Assembly (NCBI GenBank): GCA_020632795.1
Contig: JACKEV010000014.1
Coordinates: forward strand, 310,001-374,000
DNA: 64,000 nucleotides
DNA from: Alphaproteobacteria bacterium
GTDB lineage: Bacteria > Myxococcota_A > UBA796 > CAJQPC01
Reading direction: 5' to 3'
Part shown: in pieces, positions 1 through 8,724 of the stretch
Numbering within the stretch: the stretch's first letter is position 1
Layout of the letters: each line of letters opens with the position of its first letter
Translations under genes and position numbers: made by a program
Notes under the pieces: generated by a model
What the model was told of the DNA's origin: nothing
What the model saw: only the letters and a program-made list of their open reading frames with translations
Database searches by the model: none

Positions 1-441
1 ATCCAGGGCGTCGAGCAGGACCACCGCCGCGACGACCTGGTTGGCGTCGGAGGTGGCCTGGAGCGTGGCCGAGATCTGCTGGAAGGACTGGTCCCAGGCG
101 CTGCCGATGACCACGACCACCGGGTCACCGTAGGCCGCCCACAGGCTCCAGCGCTCCCCGCGGGTGTCGTAGCCGACCAGGTCGCAGCCCACCGAGCCCA
201 GCGTCCGCCCGCAGCGGTCGCCGCCCGGGATGCCGGTGTCGGAGGTGTCCCCCGTCTCGCTGGTGTCAGACGTGTCCGAGGTGTCGGCGGTGTCGACCGT
301 CGAGCCGGTGTCGTCCGACGTCCCGCCGCCGCCGCTGGGGAGCTGGTTGGAGTGCCCCCCGCCGGGGAATCCATCCAGGGGCTCCGTGCACCCGGCGACC
401 AGCAGGACGAGGCCCATCTTGAGCCAGGAGGTGGTGCTCAT
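1..441 (-). CDS. Redoxin-like lipoprotein (3' end outside window)
   Basis: The frame opens at an ATG at 441 and runs off the left edge after 147 codons, so the C-terminus is missing. The product begins MSTTSWLKMGLVLLVAGC, a lipoprotein signal with lipobox LVAGC. A low-complexity Asp/Thr/Ser linker with repeated DTSDTSDT units follows (about residues 40-70), then a segment containing TLGSVGCDLVGYDTRGE and a hydrophobic VVVVIGSAWD strand. That order resembles the start of an AhpC/TSA or thioredoxin fold, but the usual CxxC is not visible at SAWDQSF, so a redox role is doubtful. The protein is probably anchored in the envelope, with the fold presented on a flexible stalk. The fold assignment is inference from pattern; the lipobox and linker are seen directly. 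Confidence 0.7.
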   Translation of the reverse strand, partial: MSTTSWLKMGLVLLVAGCTEPLDGFPGGGHSNQLPSGGGGTSDDTGSTVDTADTSDTSDTSETGDTSDTGIPGGDRCGRTLGSVGCDLVGYDTRGERWSLWAAYGDPVVVVIGSAWDQSFQQISATLQATSDANQVVAAVVLLDALD

Positions 442-472
442 GGGCGCAATGTAGCACGCCCACCCGGAGGGA

Positions 473-1261
473 TCAGTCCACGATTTCGGGGCAGAGCAGG
501 CCCTGGGGTTCGCCGTCCACCGACCAGCGGACGCAGCGGTCGCAGGCGTCGGAGAAGCCCAGGGTGTGGAGCTGCTGATCGCGCAGCAGCAGCAGCCCGC
601 TGCTGGGGGCGCCGTCGCAGACCGCGGGGTCCTGGCGCCAGCTCCCCTCTACCGTCCAGGCGCCCTGGGTGGGGCTGAGCACCGTGCCCGTGACGAGCAC
701 GTCCTGGGCGTCGCCGTCGTGGACCAGGGTCCAGCTCAGGTCGACCAGCAGGGGGTCGGCGAAGGGCTCGGCGTCGGGGTCGCAGAGGGCGTCGCCGCAG
801 GCCTCGACCCCGCCCAGCGCGGCGGCCAGGTCAAGGCGGGTCCACCGGGCGCTGTCCTCGTCGACGAAGCGCTCGATGGCGCCCTCGGCCCACAGCCGGG
901 GATCGCCGCGATCGTCCCGCAGCACCAGCCCCTCGATCTCCATCCAGGAGAGGGCGTCGTCCTCGTAGCGCTCGATCGCCCCGTCGTGGGCCGCGCAGGC
1001 CGACCAGGACTCCCGCAGCGCCTCCACCTCGTCGAAGACCGCCGGCTCGCAGTCGCCCTGCCGGACGTCATCCAGCAGCCCGTTCAGGAGGGAGGACGCC
1101 GACTCCGGCACAGACAGGGTGAGCAGGGCCTCCAGGGCAGAGCTGTCGTGAGGCGGCGCCGACTCGGGCTCGGGCGCCGATCCGCAGGCCAACAGCAGCA
1201 CCGGGAGGATCGTCATCACCTTATTTTGTAAGGTCCGGACACCCCCGGCGTCAACTGTCAC
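473..1261 (-). CDS. Lipoprotein of unknown function
   Basis: The 262-codon frame starts at GTG 1261, whose GTGA overlaps the stop of the ETF-QO gene, suggesting translational coupling. An in-frame ATG at 1216 would give a much shorter signal, MTILPVLLLAC. In both cases the lipobox is LLLAC followed by G. The mature part is acidic and has several Cys pairs (CGDALCDPD, CDRCVRW near the end), which suggests a disulfide-bonded periplasmic or surface domain. I recognise no family. The ACCTTA-N5-TAAGGT hairpin at 1218-1234 sits just upstream of the ATG and may affect which start is used. Confidence 0.75.
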   Translation of the reverse strand: MTVDAGGVRTLQNKVMTILPVLLLACGSAPEPESAPPHDSSALEALLTLSVPESASSLLNGLLDDVRQGDCEPAVFDEVEALRESWSACAAHDGAIERYEDDALSWMEIEGLVLRDDRGDPRLWAEGAIERFVDEDSARWTRLDLAAALGGVEACGDALCDPDAEPFADPLLVDLSWTLVHDGDAQDVLVTGTVLSPTQGAWTVEGSWRQDPAVCDGAPSSGLLLLRDQQLHTLGFSDACDRCVRWSVDGEPQGLLCPEIVD

Positions 1262-2967
1262 AGGATGCCGTACTCGGGGCCGTCGCCGCCCTCGGGGGGG
1301 ACCCAGCGGATGATGTTGTAGGGGTCCCGGATGTCACAGGTCTTGCAGTGGACGCAGTTGGAGAAGTCCACCTGCATCTCCTTGCGGCCGGTGTCCTCGT
1401 TGGGGACCATGTTGTAGACCTGGGCCGGGCAGAAGCGCTCGCAGGGGTTGCCGTACTCCTCGGCGCAGCGGGTCGCGCAGATCTCGGTGTCGTCGATCTT
1501 GAGGTGGCAGGGCTGGTGCTCGTCGTGCTTGGTGCCCGAGAGGTAGACGTCGGTGAGCTTGTCCACCAGGTAGTGGCCGTCGTAGGGCACGTCGTCCCGC
1601 GCCGGCATGCGGTTGGCGGGGTGGACGTGGGAGAGCCGCTCCATGTGGGTGTAGTCGGGCTTCGTGCGCGCGGTCTCGCCGGGGCCGAAGACCTTGTCGA
1701 GCCCGAAGCGCACCGCGCCGCCGACCACGCCGTACTTGGCCATGTGGGCGTGGAAGTTCTTGGTGGGCTCCATCTCGGTGCGGACCCAGGAGGCGTCGAT
1801 GAGCTGCTTGAACAGCGCCATCGCCTCCTCGGAGTTGTCGCCGCTCTTCATGACCTCGAAGGCGGCCTCGGCGGCGAGCATGCCGGACTTCATGGACAGG
1901 TGGATGCCCTTGATGCGCGCGGCGTTGAGGAAGGACGCCGAGTCGCCCACGATCATCGCGCCGGGGGCGTAGAGCTTGGGCATGCAGCCCCAGCCGCCCA
2001 CGGTGACGGACTTGGCGCCGTACTTGATGACCTTGCCCTTGCCCAGGATGTCCCGGATGTAGGGGTGCATCTTGAGCTTCTGGAGCAGGTAGTGGACGTC
2101 CTGGGCGGGGTCCTTGGCGTCGAGCACCGCCAGCAGGCCGATGCAGGCCCGGTCGCCGCCCATCGAGTAGATGAAGGCCCCGCCGAAGGTCTCGCCCAGG
2201 GGGAAGCCGGCGGTGAGGTAGACGAAGCCGTCCTGGATGGTGCCCTCGGGGAACTCCAGGACCTCCTTGCAGCCCATCTCGTAGGCCATCTCGTTGCGGC
2301 CGTCCTGGAGCCCGTAGCGGTTCATCAGGATGCGGGCGAGGTGACCCCGGGGGCCCTCCCCGATGACCGTGACCGGGCTCTCCAGCAGCATGCCGGGCTC
2401 GAAGTTGTCCTTGGGCTGGCCGTCGGCGCCGACGCCCTTGTCCCCGGTGCGGACCCCCGCGACCTTGCCCTCGTCGTCGTAGAGCAGGTCGACCCCCGCG
2501 AAGCCGGGGAAGATCATCACGCCCTTCTCCTCGGCGATCTCGGCGAGCCACTTCTGGAACTTGCCGATCGAGATGATGGGCTTGCCGTGATCCTGGAACT
2601 CGGGCGGCATCAGGGGCGCGGGGAAGCCCCGGGTCTCGGTGAGGAAGACGAAGCTCTCGCGCTCGACCCAACGCTCGAGGGGGAAGTCGTCGCGCTCGCG
2701 CCAGTCGGGGATCAGCTCGTCGAGGGCGATCGGGTCGAGCACCGCCCCGGAGATGGCGTGGGAGCCGACCTCGGAGCCCTTCTCGATGAGGGCGATCATG
2801 GGCTCCTCCAGGGCGTCGCCCTGGATGGTGCCGTCCTCGACGCCCTGGTTGTGCTTCTCGATGAGGTCCATCAGGTGGATGGCGCCCGCGAGGCAGGCCG
2901 GGCCGCCGCCGACGAACAGGGCGTCGACGGGCATGCTCTCGCGCTCGATCTCCTCGATCTCGGACAT
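1258..2967 (-). CDS. Electron transfer flavoprotein-ubiquinone oxidoreductase
   Basis: ETF-QO (EC 1.5.5.1) passes electrons from reduced electron transfer flavoprotein, mainly from beta-oxidation and amino acid breakdown, to membrane ubiquinone through FAD and one 4Fe-4S cluster. The 569-residue length is typical. Residues 14-30 hold the FAD dinucleotide motif FVGGGPACLAG. The C-terminus has the ferredoxin-like cluster motif NCVHCKTCDIRDP, with the family ending EGGDGPEYGIL. The first ATG of the open frame is at 3015, but ATG 2967 has GGAG seven bases upstream and brings the Rossmann motif to the expected distance from the N-terminus. The downstream lipoprotein gene overlaps its stop codon. 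No etfAB genes are in the window. Confidence 0.96.
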   Translation of the reverse strand: MSEIEEIERESMPVDALFVGGGPACLAGAIHLMDLIEKHNQGVEDGTIQGDALEEPMIALIEKGSEVGSHAISGAVLDPIALDELIPDWRERDDFPLERWVERESFVFLTETRGFPAPLMPPEFQDHGKPIISIGKFQKWLAEIAEEKGVMIFPGFAGVDLLYDDEGKVAGVRTGDKGVGADGQPKDNFEPGMLLESPVTVIGEGPRGHLARILMNRYGLQDGRNEMAYEMGCKEVLEFPEGTIQDGFVYLTAGFPLGETFGGAFIYSMGGDRACIGLLAVLDAKDPAQDVHYLLQKLKMHPYIRDILGKGKVIKYGAKSVTVGGWGCMPKLYAPGAMIVGDSASFLNAARIKGIHLSMKSGMLAAEAAFEVMKSGDNSEEAMALFKQLIDASWVRTEMEPTKNFHAHMAKYGVVGGAVRFGLDKVFGPGETARTKPDYTHMERLSHVHPANRMPARDDVPYDGHYLVDKLTDVYLSGTKHDEHQPCHLKIDDTEICATRCAEEYGNPCERFCPAQVYNMVPNEDTGRKEMQVDFSNCVHCKTCDIRDPYNIIRWVPPEGGDGPEYGIL

Positions 2968-3081
2968 GTGCAGGCTCCGCTGGGGGTCTGGTGGGAGGTC
3001 CGAACGACGTAACACGGGGGCAGCGTCGTTGGCCCGCCCTCCGAGGCCGGACTACCTTTCGAGGACGTCATCGGAGGGCCG

Positions 3082-3639
3082 GTGAGCCCCAAGCTCGTGC
3101 AGTTCGTGGTGCTGTCGGCGGCCGTGGTCCTGCTGGACCAGGCCTCGAAGCTCTGGGTGGTGGCCCACGTCGAGCAGGGCAGCGGCTTCATCGAGGTCAT
3201 CCCGGGCTTCTTCCACATCGTGCACGTGCAGAACGCCGGCGCGGCCGGGGGGCTGTTGGGGGACTACACCCACCGCATGTGGGTCTTCCTGGCCTTCACC
3301 CTGGTCGCGGTGGGGGTGCTGGTCTCGATGGTGCGGGAGCTGCCCCGAAACGAGCGGGTCATGAGCACGGCGCTGGCCCTGATCATGGGCGGCGCGATCG
3401 GGAACGCCATCGACCGGCTGCACAAGCAGTCGGTGACCGACTTCCTGCGCTTCTTCACCGAGGACCCCCGGCTGACCGGGTGGCTGCGCAGCACCCTCGG
3501 CGTGGCCGAGTATCCCTCGTTCAACATCGCGGACGCCGCGATCGTGGTGGGGGTCCTGGGTTACCTGATCCTCTACCTGCTGGGTTATGGCGCGCTGGCC
3601 GAGGACGGCGAGCGCCCCGCCGCCGAGTCCGACCCCTGA
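3082..3639 (+). CDS. lspA: Lipoprotein signal peptidase (signal peptidase II)
   Basis: LspA is the inner-membrane aspartic protease that cuts the signal peptide of diacylglyceryl-modified prolipoproteins just before the lipobox cysteine. The 185-residue protein has four predicted membrane segments. Both catalytic motifs are visible: GNAIDRL (about residue 110) and FNIADA (about residue 150), with DQASK near the N-terminus. The start is GTG with GGAGG four bases upstream. The gene lies 18 bases upstream of lgt, so the two lipoprotein-processing enzymes form an operon, which suits a genome that encodes at least eight lipoproteins in this window alone. The length is slightly above the family norm because of an insert between the two catalytic motifs and an acidic tail. 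Confidence 0.96.
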   Translation: MSPKLVQFVVLSAAVVLLDQASKLWVVAHVEQGSGFIEVIPGFFHIVHVQNAGAAGGLLGDYTHRMWVFLAFTLVAVGVLVSMVRELPRNERVMSTALALIMGGAIGNAIDRLHKQSVTDFLRFFTEDPRLTGWLRSTLGVAEYPSFNIADAAIVVGVLGYLILYLLGYGALAEDGERPAAESDP

Positions 3640-3657
3640 CCGCCACCGAGGCTCTCC

Positions 3658-4470
3658 GTGCATCCCGTCCTGTTCCACCTCACCGAGACCTTCAGCGTCC
3701 ACACCTACGGCGTCATGATCGCCGTCGGCACGCTGCTGGCCGTGCTGATCGCCAACCGCTGGGCCCGGGCGGAGGGGCTGCCCGCGGAGACCATGACCGA
3801 CCTGGGCTTCTGGGCCATCGTCGCGGGGGTCGTGGGGGCGCGGCTGGAGTACATCCGGGTGAACTGGCACCACTTCCAGACCGCAGGGCTGGGGCCGATG
3901 CTCAACGTCCGGGACGGCGGGCTGGTGTTCTACGGCGGGCTCATCGGGGTGCTCATCGCCTTCGTGCTCCTGGTGGTGCGGCGCCGGCTGCCCGTGCTCA
4001 AGGTGCTGGACATCATGGCGCCGCTCATCCCCTTCGGGCAGATGTTCGGCCGCCTGGGCTGCTTCGCGGCGGGCTGCTGCTACGGGCTGCCCACCGACAA
4101 GCCCTGGGCGGTCACCTTCACCGACCCGATGGCGGTCGCCCCCAAGGGCATCGCCCTGCACCCCACCCAGCTCTACGCGGTGGGCTACGCGGCGGCGCTG
4201 TGCGGGCTGCTGCTGTTCCTGCGCGGGCGCAAGCGCTTCGACGGCCAGCTCATCCTGACCTACCTCACGATCTACCCGATCCTTCGCTCCCTGAACGAGC
4301 TGGTGCGGGGGGACCTGCAGCGGGGCTTCGTGATGGAGGACCTGCTGGGTCAGACCCTGAGCAACGCCCAGTTCATCTCGCTGCTCATCGCGGCGGCGGC
4401 CGCGGTCGGGTGGGTGGTGATGCTGCGGGCGTCCAAGGACGCCAGCCCTGGCCGGGGCGCCAAAGCCTGA
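3658..4470 (+). CDS. lgt: Prolipoprotein diacylglyceryl transferase
   Basis: Lgt transfers diacylglycerol from phosphatidylglycerol to the lipobox cysteine, the first step of lipoprotein maturation, before LspA acts. The 270-residue polytopic protein shows the family order: HTYGVMIAVG near the N-terminus, GGLVFYGGLIG (about 80-90), the signature region FGRLGCFAAGCCYG (about 125-140) and HPTQLYA (about 162). The canonical GNF-type signature is replaced by GCFAAGCCYG, a variant seen in several non-enterobacterial groups. The start is GTG, 18 bases after lspA. Its last 86 bases overlap the convergent comEC gene, so the two transcripts must be antisense there. Confidence 0.96.
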   Translation: MHPVLFHLTETFSVHTYGVMIAVGTLLAVLIANRWARAEGLPAETMTDLGFWAIVAGVVGARLEYIRVNWHHFQTAGLGPMLNVRDGGLVFYGGLIGVLIAFVLLVVRRRLPVLKVLDIMAPLIPFGQMFGRLGCFAAGCCYGLPTDKPWAVTFTDPMAVAPKGIALHPTQLYAVGYAAALCGLLLFLRGRKRFDGQLILTYLTIYPILRSLNELVRGDLQRGFVMEDLLGQTLSNAQFISLLIAAAAAVGWVVMLRASKDASPGRGAKA

Positions 4471-6604
4471 GCATCAGGTCCACGCCGTCGCTGCGGAGCT
4501 GCACGGTGCCGTGCAGGTCGGTGCGCAGGACCCGCGCGCCCCGGAGCCGCCCCAGGACCTCGACCCGGGGGTGACCGAAGCGGTTCTCCCGCCCACAGGA
4601 GATCACCGCGAGCTGGGGGTGGAGGGCGCCGAGCAGGGCCGGGCTGGTGGACGTGGTGCTGCCGTGGTGGGGCACCTTGAGCACGGTGACCGGCTGGAGC
4701 TGCGGGCTGAGCGCGGCCTCGGCCCGGCGCTCGATGTCCCCGGTGAGCAGCACGCTGTGCGCCCCATACGCCACCCGGAGCACCAGGGAGTGCTCGTTGA
4801 GCCCCGCGGTGGGGTGCTCCGCGAGGAAGCCCGGGGAGGGGTGCAGGGCCGTGATGCCCGGGGGGAGGGGGTCCTGGGGCCCGAGGCGGGGCACCCCGCG
4901 CTGCCGGGCGAGGGCCCAGAGGTCCCGGAAGTCGGGCTCGTCGGCGCGCGGGGCCCGGGGAAGCCGCAGGGCGCCCACCTCCAGCTCGGCGAGCACCGGC
5001 TCCAGCCCGCCCATGTGGTCGGGGTGGGCGTGGGAGAGCGCCAGCTCGTCCAGCCGGGTGACCCCCTGGCGCCGCAGCCACCCCAGCACCCGCCGCCCCG
5101 GCGGCCCGCCGTCCACCAGCACCCGCTGCCCGCCGGGGAGGGACACCAGCGCCGCGTCCCCCTGGCCCACCGCCAGGAAGGTGACCTCCAGCACCCCCGC
5201 GGGTGCGCTGCGCAGGCCCAGCGCCATCAGCACCAGCCACAGCGCGACCCCCGGGCGGCGGGCCATGAGGGGCACCAGCGCCAGCAGCGCCGCCCCCGCC
5301 GGCCCCACCGCCGGGTGGACCACCGGGCCCTCCACCCACGCCAGCCACGCCAGCAGCAGGTCCAGGCCGCGGTCCGCGACTGCCCCCGCCAGGTTGACCC
5401 CCCGGGCCCCCAGCAGCGCCGCGGGCAGCACCACGCCGGACACCAGGGGGATGGCGACCACGTTGGCCAGCGGCGCGCCGAGGGGCAGCGCCTGGAACAC
5501 CCAGGCCGAGGCCGGCAGGGTGCCCACCGTGGCCCCGACCGTGGCCGCGAGGGAGCGCGCTGGCGCCCGGAGCAGCCAGGGGGTGTCCAGCGGCAGGTAG
5601 CGCTCCAGGCGCGGAGACACGCACAGCAGGCCCACCACCGCGCCGAAGGAGAGCTGGAAGCCCAGGGAGCACACCGCCGCCGGCTCGGCCAGGGCCACCG
5701 CCCCCGCCGCGATGCCCAGGAGGTTCCACGGGCGCACCCCCCGCCCGGTCGCGCTGCCCGCGAGCGCGCCCGCCAGCATCCACGCCGCCCGCTGTGCGCT
5801 CACCGGCCAGCCCACCGCCGCGCCGAAGGCCACCGACGCGGCGGCCCCGACCAGCGCCGCCGGCCACCGCAGGCCCCCGTAGGGCCACACCAGCGCGAGC
5901 GGACGCAGCAGCGCCGCGCAGAGCCCCGAGGCCATCGCCGCCACCATGCCCAGGTGGAGGCCGGAGATCGCCAGCAGGTGGGAGGTGCCCGTGGACCGGA
6001 GCAGCGCCCGGGTGGGCTCGTCCACCCCCGCCCGGTCCCCCAGGGCCAGGGCGCGCAGCAGGCCCCGGTTCCGCCGCCCCTGGAAGGGGGTCGGGGGCGC
6101 CCGCGCGGACCCGAAGACCACGACCTGCCGGGCCACCACCGCCGAACGGACGCCGGAGAGGGCCAGGGCGACGGTGGGATCGGGCTCGCCGGGCAGCGCG
6201 ACCTCCCACGGTGGCCGGGCGGCGCCGAAGACCGCCACCCGGGTGCCCGGCGGGGGCGCCTGCTCGGGGAAGGCCACGGCCACGCGCCCTCGGGCGGGTT
6301 CCTGCCCCACTCGGCTCAGGGCCAGCTCGGCCTGACGCCCCACGACCGCCCGAACGACCCCCTCCACCGAGACCATGCCCTGGAGCGTCGGCCCCGGGGG
6401 GTTCAGCCCCGGCCGGGCGCAGCCCAGCAGGAAGGCCCCGACCGCGATCGCCAGCCAGGCGGCCCGCGACCGCCGACCCAGGAGCGCCACCGCCGCGCAG
6501 GCCGCGACGCCGAACAGGCAGTCCCCCGGATCGGGGGTCCAGCGTGGCCACAGGGCCACCCCCAGCACCAGCGCGGCGCCGGGGACCAGGAGGGGGTCTC
6601 GCAC
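4385..6604 (-). CDS. comEC: ComEC/Rec2-type DNA uptake channel protein
   Basis: ComEC forms the inner-membrane channel that brings single-stranded DNA into the cell during natural transformation. The 739-residue protein has the full family layout: an N-terminal pair of membrane helices and an OB-like soluble part, a competence domain of about ten helices containing GTSHLLAISGLHLG (about 210), and a C-terminal metallo-beta-lactamase domain with SHAHPDHMGG (about 520) and KVPHHGS (about 640), which may degrade the non-transported strand. The start is GTG with a weak ribosome site. No other competence genes are adjacent. The 3' end lies inside the 3' end of lgt on the opposite strand, and the extra Pro/Arg-rich tail of about 20 residues comes from that overlap. 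Confidence 0.93.
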   Translation of the reverse strand: MRDPLLVPGAALVLGVALWPRWTPDPGDCLFGVAACAAVALLGRRSRAAWLAIAVGAFLLGCARPGLNPPGPTLQGMVSVEGVVRAVVGRQAELALSRVGQEPARGRVAVAFPEQAPPPGTRVAVFGAARPPWEVALPGEPDPTVALALSGVRSAVVARQVVVFGSARAPPTPFQGRRNRGLLRALALGDRAGVDEPTRALLRSTGTSHLLAISGLHLGMVAAMASGLCAALLRPLALVWPYGGLRWPAALVGAAASVAFGAAVGWPVSAQRAAWMLAGALAGSATGRGVRPWNLLGIAAGAVALAEPAAVCSLGFQLSFGAVVGLLCVSPRLERYLPLDTPWLLRAPARSLAATVGATVGTLPASAWVFQALPLGAPLANVVAIPLVSGVVLPAALLGARGVNLAGAVADRGLDLLLAWLAWVEGPVVHPAVGPAGAALLALVPLMARRPGVALWLVLMALGLRSAPAGVLEVTFLAVGQGDAALVSLPGGQRVLVDGGPPGRRVLGWLRRQGVTRLDELALSHAHPDHMGGLEPVLAELEVGALRLPRAPRADEPDFRDLWALARQRGVPRLGPQDPLPPGITALHPSPGFLAEHPTAGLNEHSLVLRVAYGAHSVLLTGDIERRAEAALSPQLQPVTVLKVPHHGSTTSTSPALLGALHPQLAVISCGRENRFGHPRVEVLGRLRGARVLRTDLHGTVQLRSDGVDLMLRLWRPGQGWRPWTPAASPPTRPRPPPR

Positions 6605-6669
6605 GCCTGACGACGAAGCAAGGGGCGTGCCTGCCGGGGACCAGACCCCGACATCGCAGGGTGTTCTTA

Positions 6670-6696
6670 CGAGATGCCCGTTTCATCGGCATCTCG
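6670..6696. terminator. Perfect 9-bp hairpin between two minus-strand genes
   Basis: CGAGATGCC (6670-6678) pairs exactly with GGCATCTCG (6688-6696) around a nine-base loop. It lies after the stop of the 6738-7385 lipoprotein and before comEC, both transcribed leftwards. No T-tract follows on that strand, so it may be an atypical terminator or an mRNA-stabilising or regulatory hairpin. Confidence 0.4.
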
Positions 6697-6737
6697 GAGG
6701 GTGGCGGGCGCGTAACTCTGTCAGGGGGGTGTCGAGA

Positions 6738-7385
6738 TCACGGCACCCGGTCCGACGCCCCCATGCCCCCGTACTGGGCGTGCAGCACCAGCGGCTCGAT
6801 GCGCGCGTGGTCCCCCGCCGGGGTCACCCGGGCGAGCTGCACCGTGCCCGGCCCGACCGCGACGACCACCACGCCGACGTCCGCCAGCATGGTCCCCGGG
6901 GAGACCACCAGCTCGCGCCCGTCGGGCAGGCCCAGCGCAGCGCGGGGGGGCACGGCCTGGGGCAGGGTCCCGAGGAGGCGCACCCCCCAAGCGGGCTGGT
7001 CGGGCAGGCCGACCGGCGGCGGCGCGTCGGGGGGCGGGCCGCCGTAGATCACGGGGCGCGCGGGCCCGGCTTGGATGGGCCCGGCCTGGATGGGCTCGAC
7101 CTCGGCCACCGGCTCGGGGGCCCCGGTATCCGTGGGCTCGGCCTCGGGCGCGTCGGGCTCCTCGTCCACGGCGGGATCTTCCTCGCCCCAGGGGTCCTCG
7201 GCGGCGGCCTCCCGCTCGCGGGCCTCGGCGAAGGCGGGGTCCTCCGCTGGCGTGGCCTCGACCTCGGGGGCGTCCACCGAGACCGGCTCGAACAGGGTGT
7301 CCCAGTTTCCGTCGACAGGCTGGCAGGCGAGCAGGAGGGTCAGCAGCAGCACAACAGACTCCAGCGGGGGTCGAGGGCGACGCAT
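6738..7385 (-). CDS. Lipoprotein with GspC/PilP-like C-terminal segment
   Basis: The 215-residue protein starts MRRPRPPLESVVLLLTLLLAC, a clear lipoprotein signal with lipobox LLLAC. Residues about 30-105 are an acidic Glu/Pro/Ala-rich linker that includes the direct repeat IQAGPIQAGP. The last 90 residues (LLGTLPQAVPPRAALGLPDG, then a run of short beta strands around DVGVVVVAVGPGTVQLARV) resemble the small beta domain of type II secretion GspC or type IV pilus PilP. This resemblance is by eye only. No secretion or pilus genes are next to it. An alternative is an unrelated envelope lipoprotein. Confidence 0.7.
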   Translation of the reverse strand: MRRPRPPLESVVLLLTLLLACQPVDGNWDTLFEPVSVDAPEVEATPAEDPAFAEAREREAAAEDPWGEEDPAVDEEPDAPEAEPTDTGAPEPVAEVEPIQAGPIQAGPARPVIYGGPPPDAPPPVGLPDQPAWGVRLLGTLPQAVPPRAALGLPDGRELVVSPGTMLADVGVVVVAVGPGTVQLARVTPAGDHARIEPLVLHAQYGGMGASDRVP

Positions 7386-7472
7386 CGGGGCGAGGGCCGC
7401 GCTCGCAGATCGAGGAGGGATCGTAACCTGAAGTGGCGGATCTGCCCTGGCGACCGCGACGTCACCGACCCC

Positions 7473-8618
7473 TCAGCGGATCATGTCCGCCAGCCACACC
7501 GGCGCCCGCAGCGTGACGTGCTGCTTCTGCTCGTCCACCAGCCGCGACATGACCTCCTTCAGCTCGCGCACGTTGCCCTCCCAGCGCATCATCAGCAGCA
7601 TGAGGGAGAGCCGCCGGCTGAGGTGGCGGGGTCCGCCGGCCTGCTGGCGGGCGAAGGTGCGGGCCAGGGGGAGGATGTCCTCGGGGCGCCGCCGCAGCGG
7701 GGGCATCCGGAAGCTGTTCTGGGACAGCATCCCGGCCAGCTCTGCGTCGAACCGGCCCTGCTGGACCAGGGGCCGCACCGCGCCGCTGAAGGTGAGCAGC
7801 ACCCGGCAGCAGGTGGCCGGGTCCTTCAAGGTCGCCAGCACCTTGGCCTGGAGCTCGGGGGAGGCGTCCTCGAAGCCCGCCAGGACCAGGGTCCCGGGGC
7901 CCACCTTGTCTACGATGCGCTCCCAGGGCGGATCCTTGCCGGGCTTGACCTCCAGCACACCGTAGGGCGTGCCCTTTCGGGAGAGCCGGTGCACCTCATA
8001 GCAGATGCGCCGCCGCCCCGAGCCCGGCTCGCCGTGCACCAGGACCGGCACCCGCAGCGGGGCGACCCGCTCGACCTCGCGCAGCACATGGGCCAGCGCC
8101 GCGCTGTCCCCCACCAGCCGGGGGTGGTCCGGAGGGAGGTGGTGCGGCGGGCACCAGTGCAGCAGCAGCAGCAGCCGACCGACGCCGAGCACGTCGCCCT
8201 GGCGGAGCTGGGCGACCCCCACCCGCCGGCCGTTGACCGTGGTGCCGTTCCGGCTGGCCTGGTCCTCGACCACGACGGTGCGGCCGTCCCGGGAGACCCG
8301 GGCGTGCCGGCGGGAGAGCCGGTCGTCGTCGAGCACGTCGTCGCCGAACACGTCCGCGCCGCGGCCGAGCATCACCTCCTGCCCCTCGTCGATCAGGACG
8401 CGGCGCCCCACGAGCAGCGGGTCGGGGTGATGGACGACGGTGAGGCAGGGAAACTCCACCGCCTGCTCGGCCCCGTGGGCCTGCGCGGTGGGGTTCTCCA
8501 TGGAGGCAGCGGTCGACACGGACACATCCTGGTCTGGTGCGAGGGGACCAAGCGCCACAAGCATAGATCGGGATCCGATCCGGATTCTGTCCGATTGGCT
8601 TCCGGTCGGCTCAGGCAC
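7473..8618 (-). CDS. FHA domain protein with degenerate sigma-54-activator AAA+ domain
   Basis: Residues about 60-155 form an FHA phosphothreonine-binding domain (LGRGADVFGDD, RLSRRHARVSRDG, RNGTTVNGRRV). The rest aligns in order with the AAA+ domain of NtrC-type activators: HGEPGSGRRR in place of Walker A, GTLVLAGFED in place of the GTLFLDEI Walker B, then RFDAELAGML, PPLRRRPEDILPLA and WEGNVRELKEV. The Walker A lysine and Walker B acidic pair are altered, the GAFTGA loop is absent and there is no C-terminal helix-turn-helix. It therefore probably cannot remodel sigma-54 polymerase, and may act as a phospho-dependent scaffold. Later in-frame ATGs at 8564 and 8501 are alternative starts; 8501 is close to the FHA domain. 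The two kinases in the window could supply phosphothreonine partners. Confidence 0.8.
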   Translation of the reverse strand: MPEPTGSQSDRIRIGSRSMLVALGPLAPDQDVSVSTAASMENPTAQAHGAEQAVEFPCLTVVHHPDPLLVGRRVLIDEGQEVMLGRGADVFGDDVLDDDRLSRRHARVSRDGRTVVVEDQASRNGTTVNGRRVGVAQLRQGDVLGVGRLLLLLHWCPPHHLPPDHPRLVGDSAALAHVLREVERVAPLRVPVLVHGEPGSGRRRICYEVHRLSRKGTPYGVLEVKPGKDPPWERIVDKVGPGTLVLAGFEDASPELQAKVLATLKDPATCCRVLLTFSGAVRPLVQQGRFDAELAGMLSQNSFRMPPLRRRPEDILPLARTFARQQAGGPRHLSRRLSLMLLMMRWEGNVRELKEVMSRLVDEQKQHVTLRAPVWLADMIR

Positions 8619-8724
8619 CCCTCAGAGACGGGAGCATGGAGGATAACCCAATTCCACCCCGCGCCTGAGCCATCGGATGACCTCCAGGGGCGTGGGGCGT
8701 GGGGGCGACGTGAGACAATGCGCC

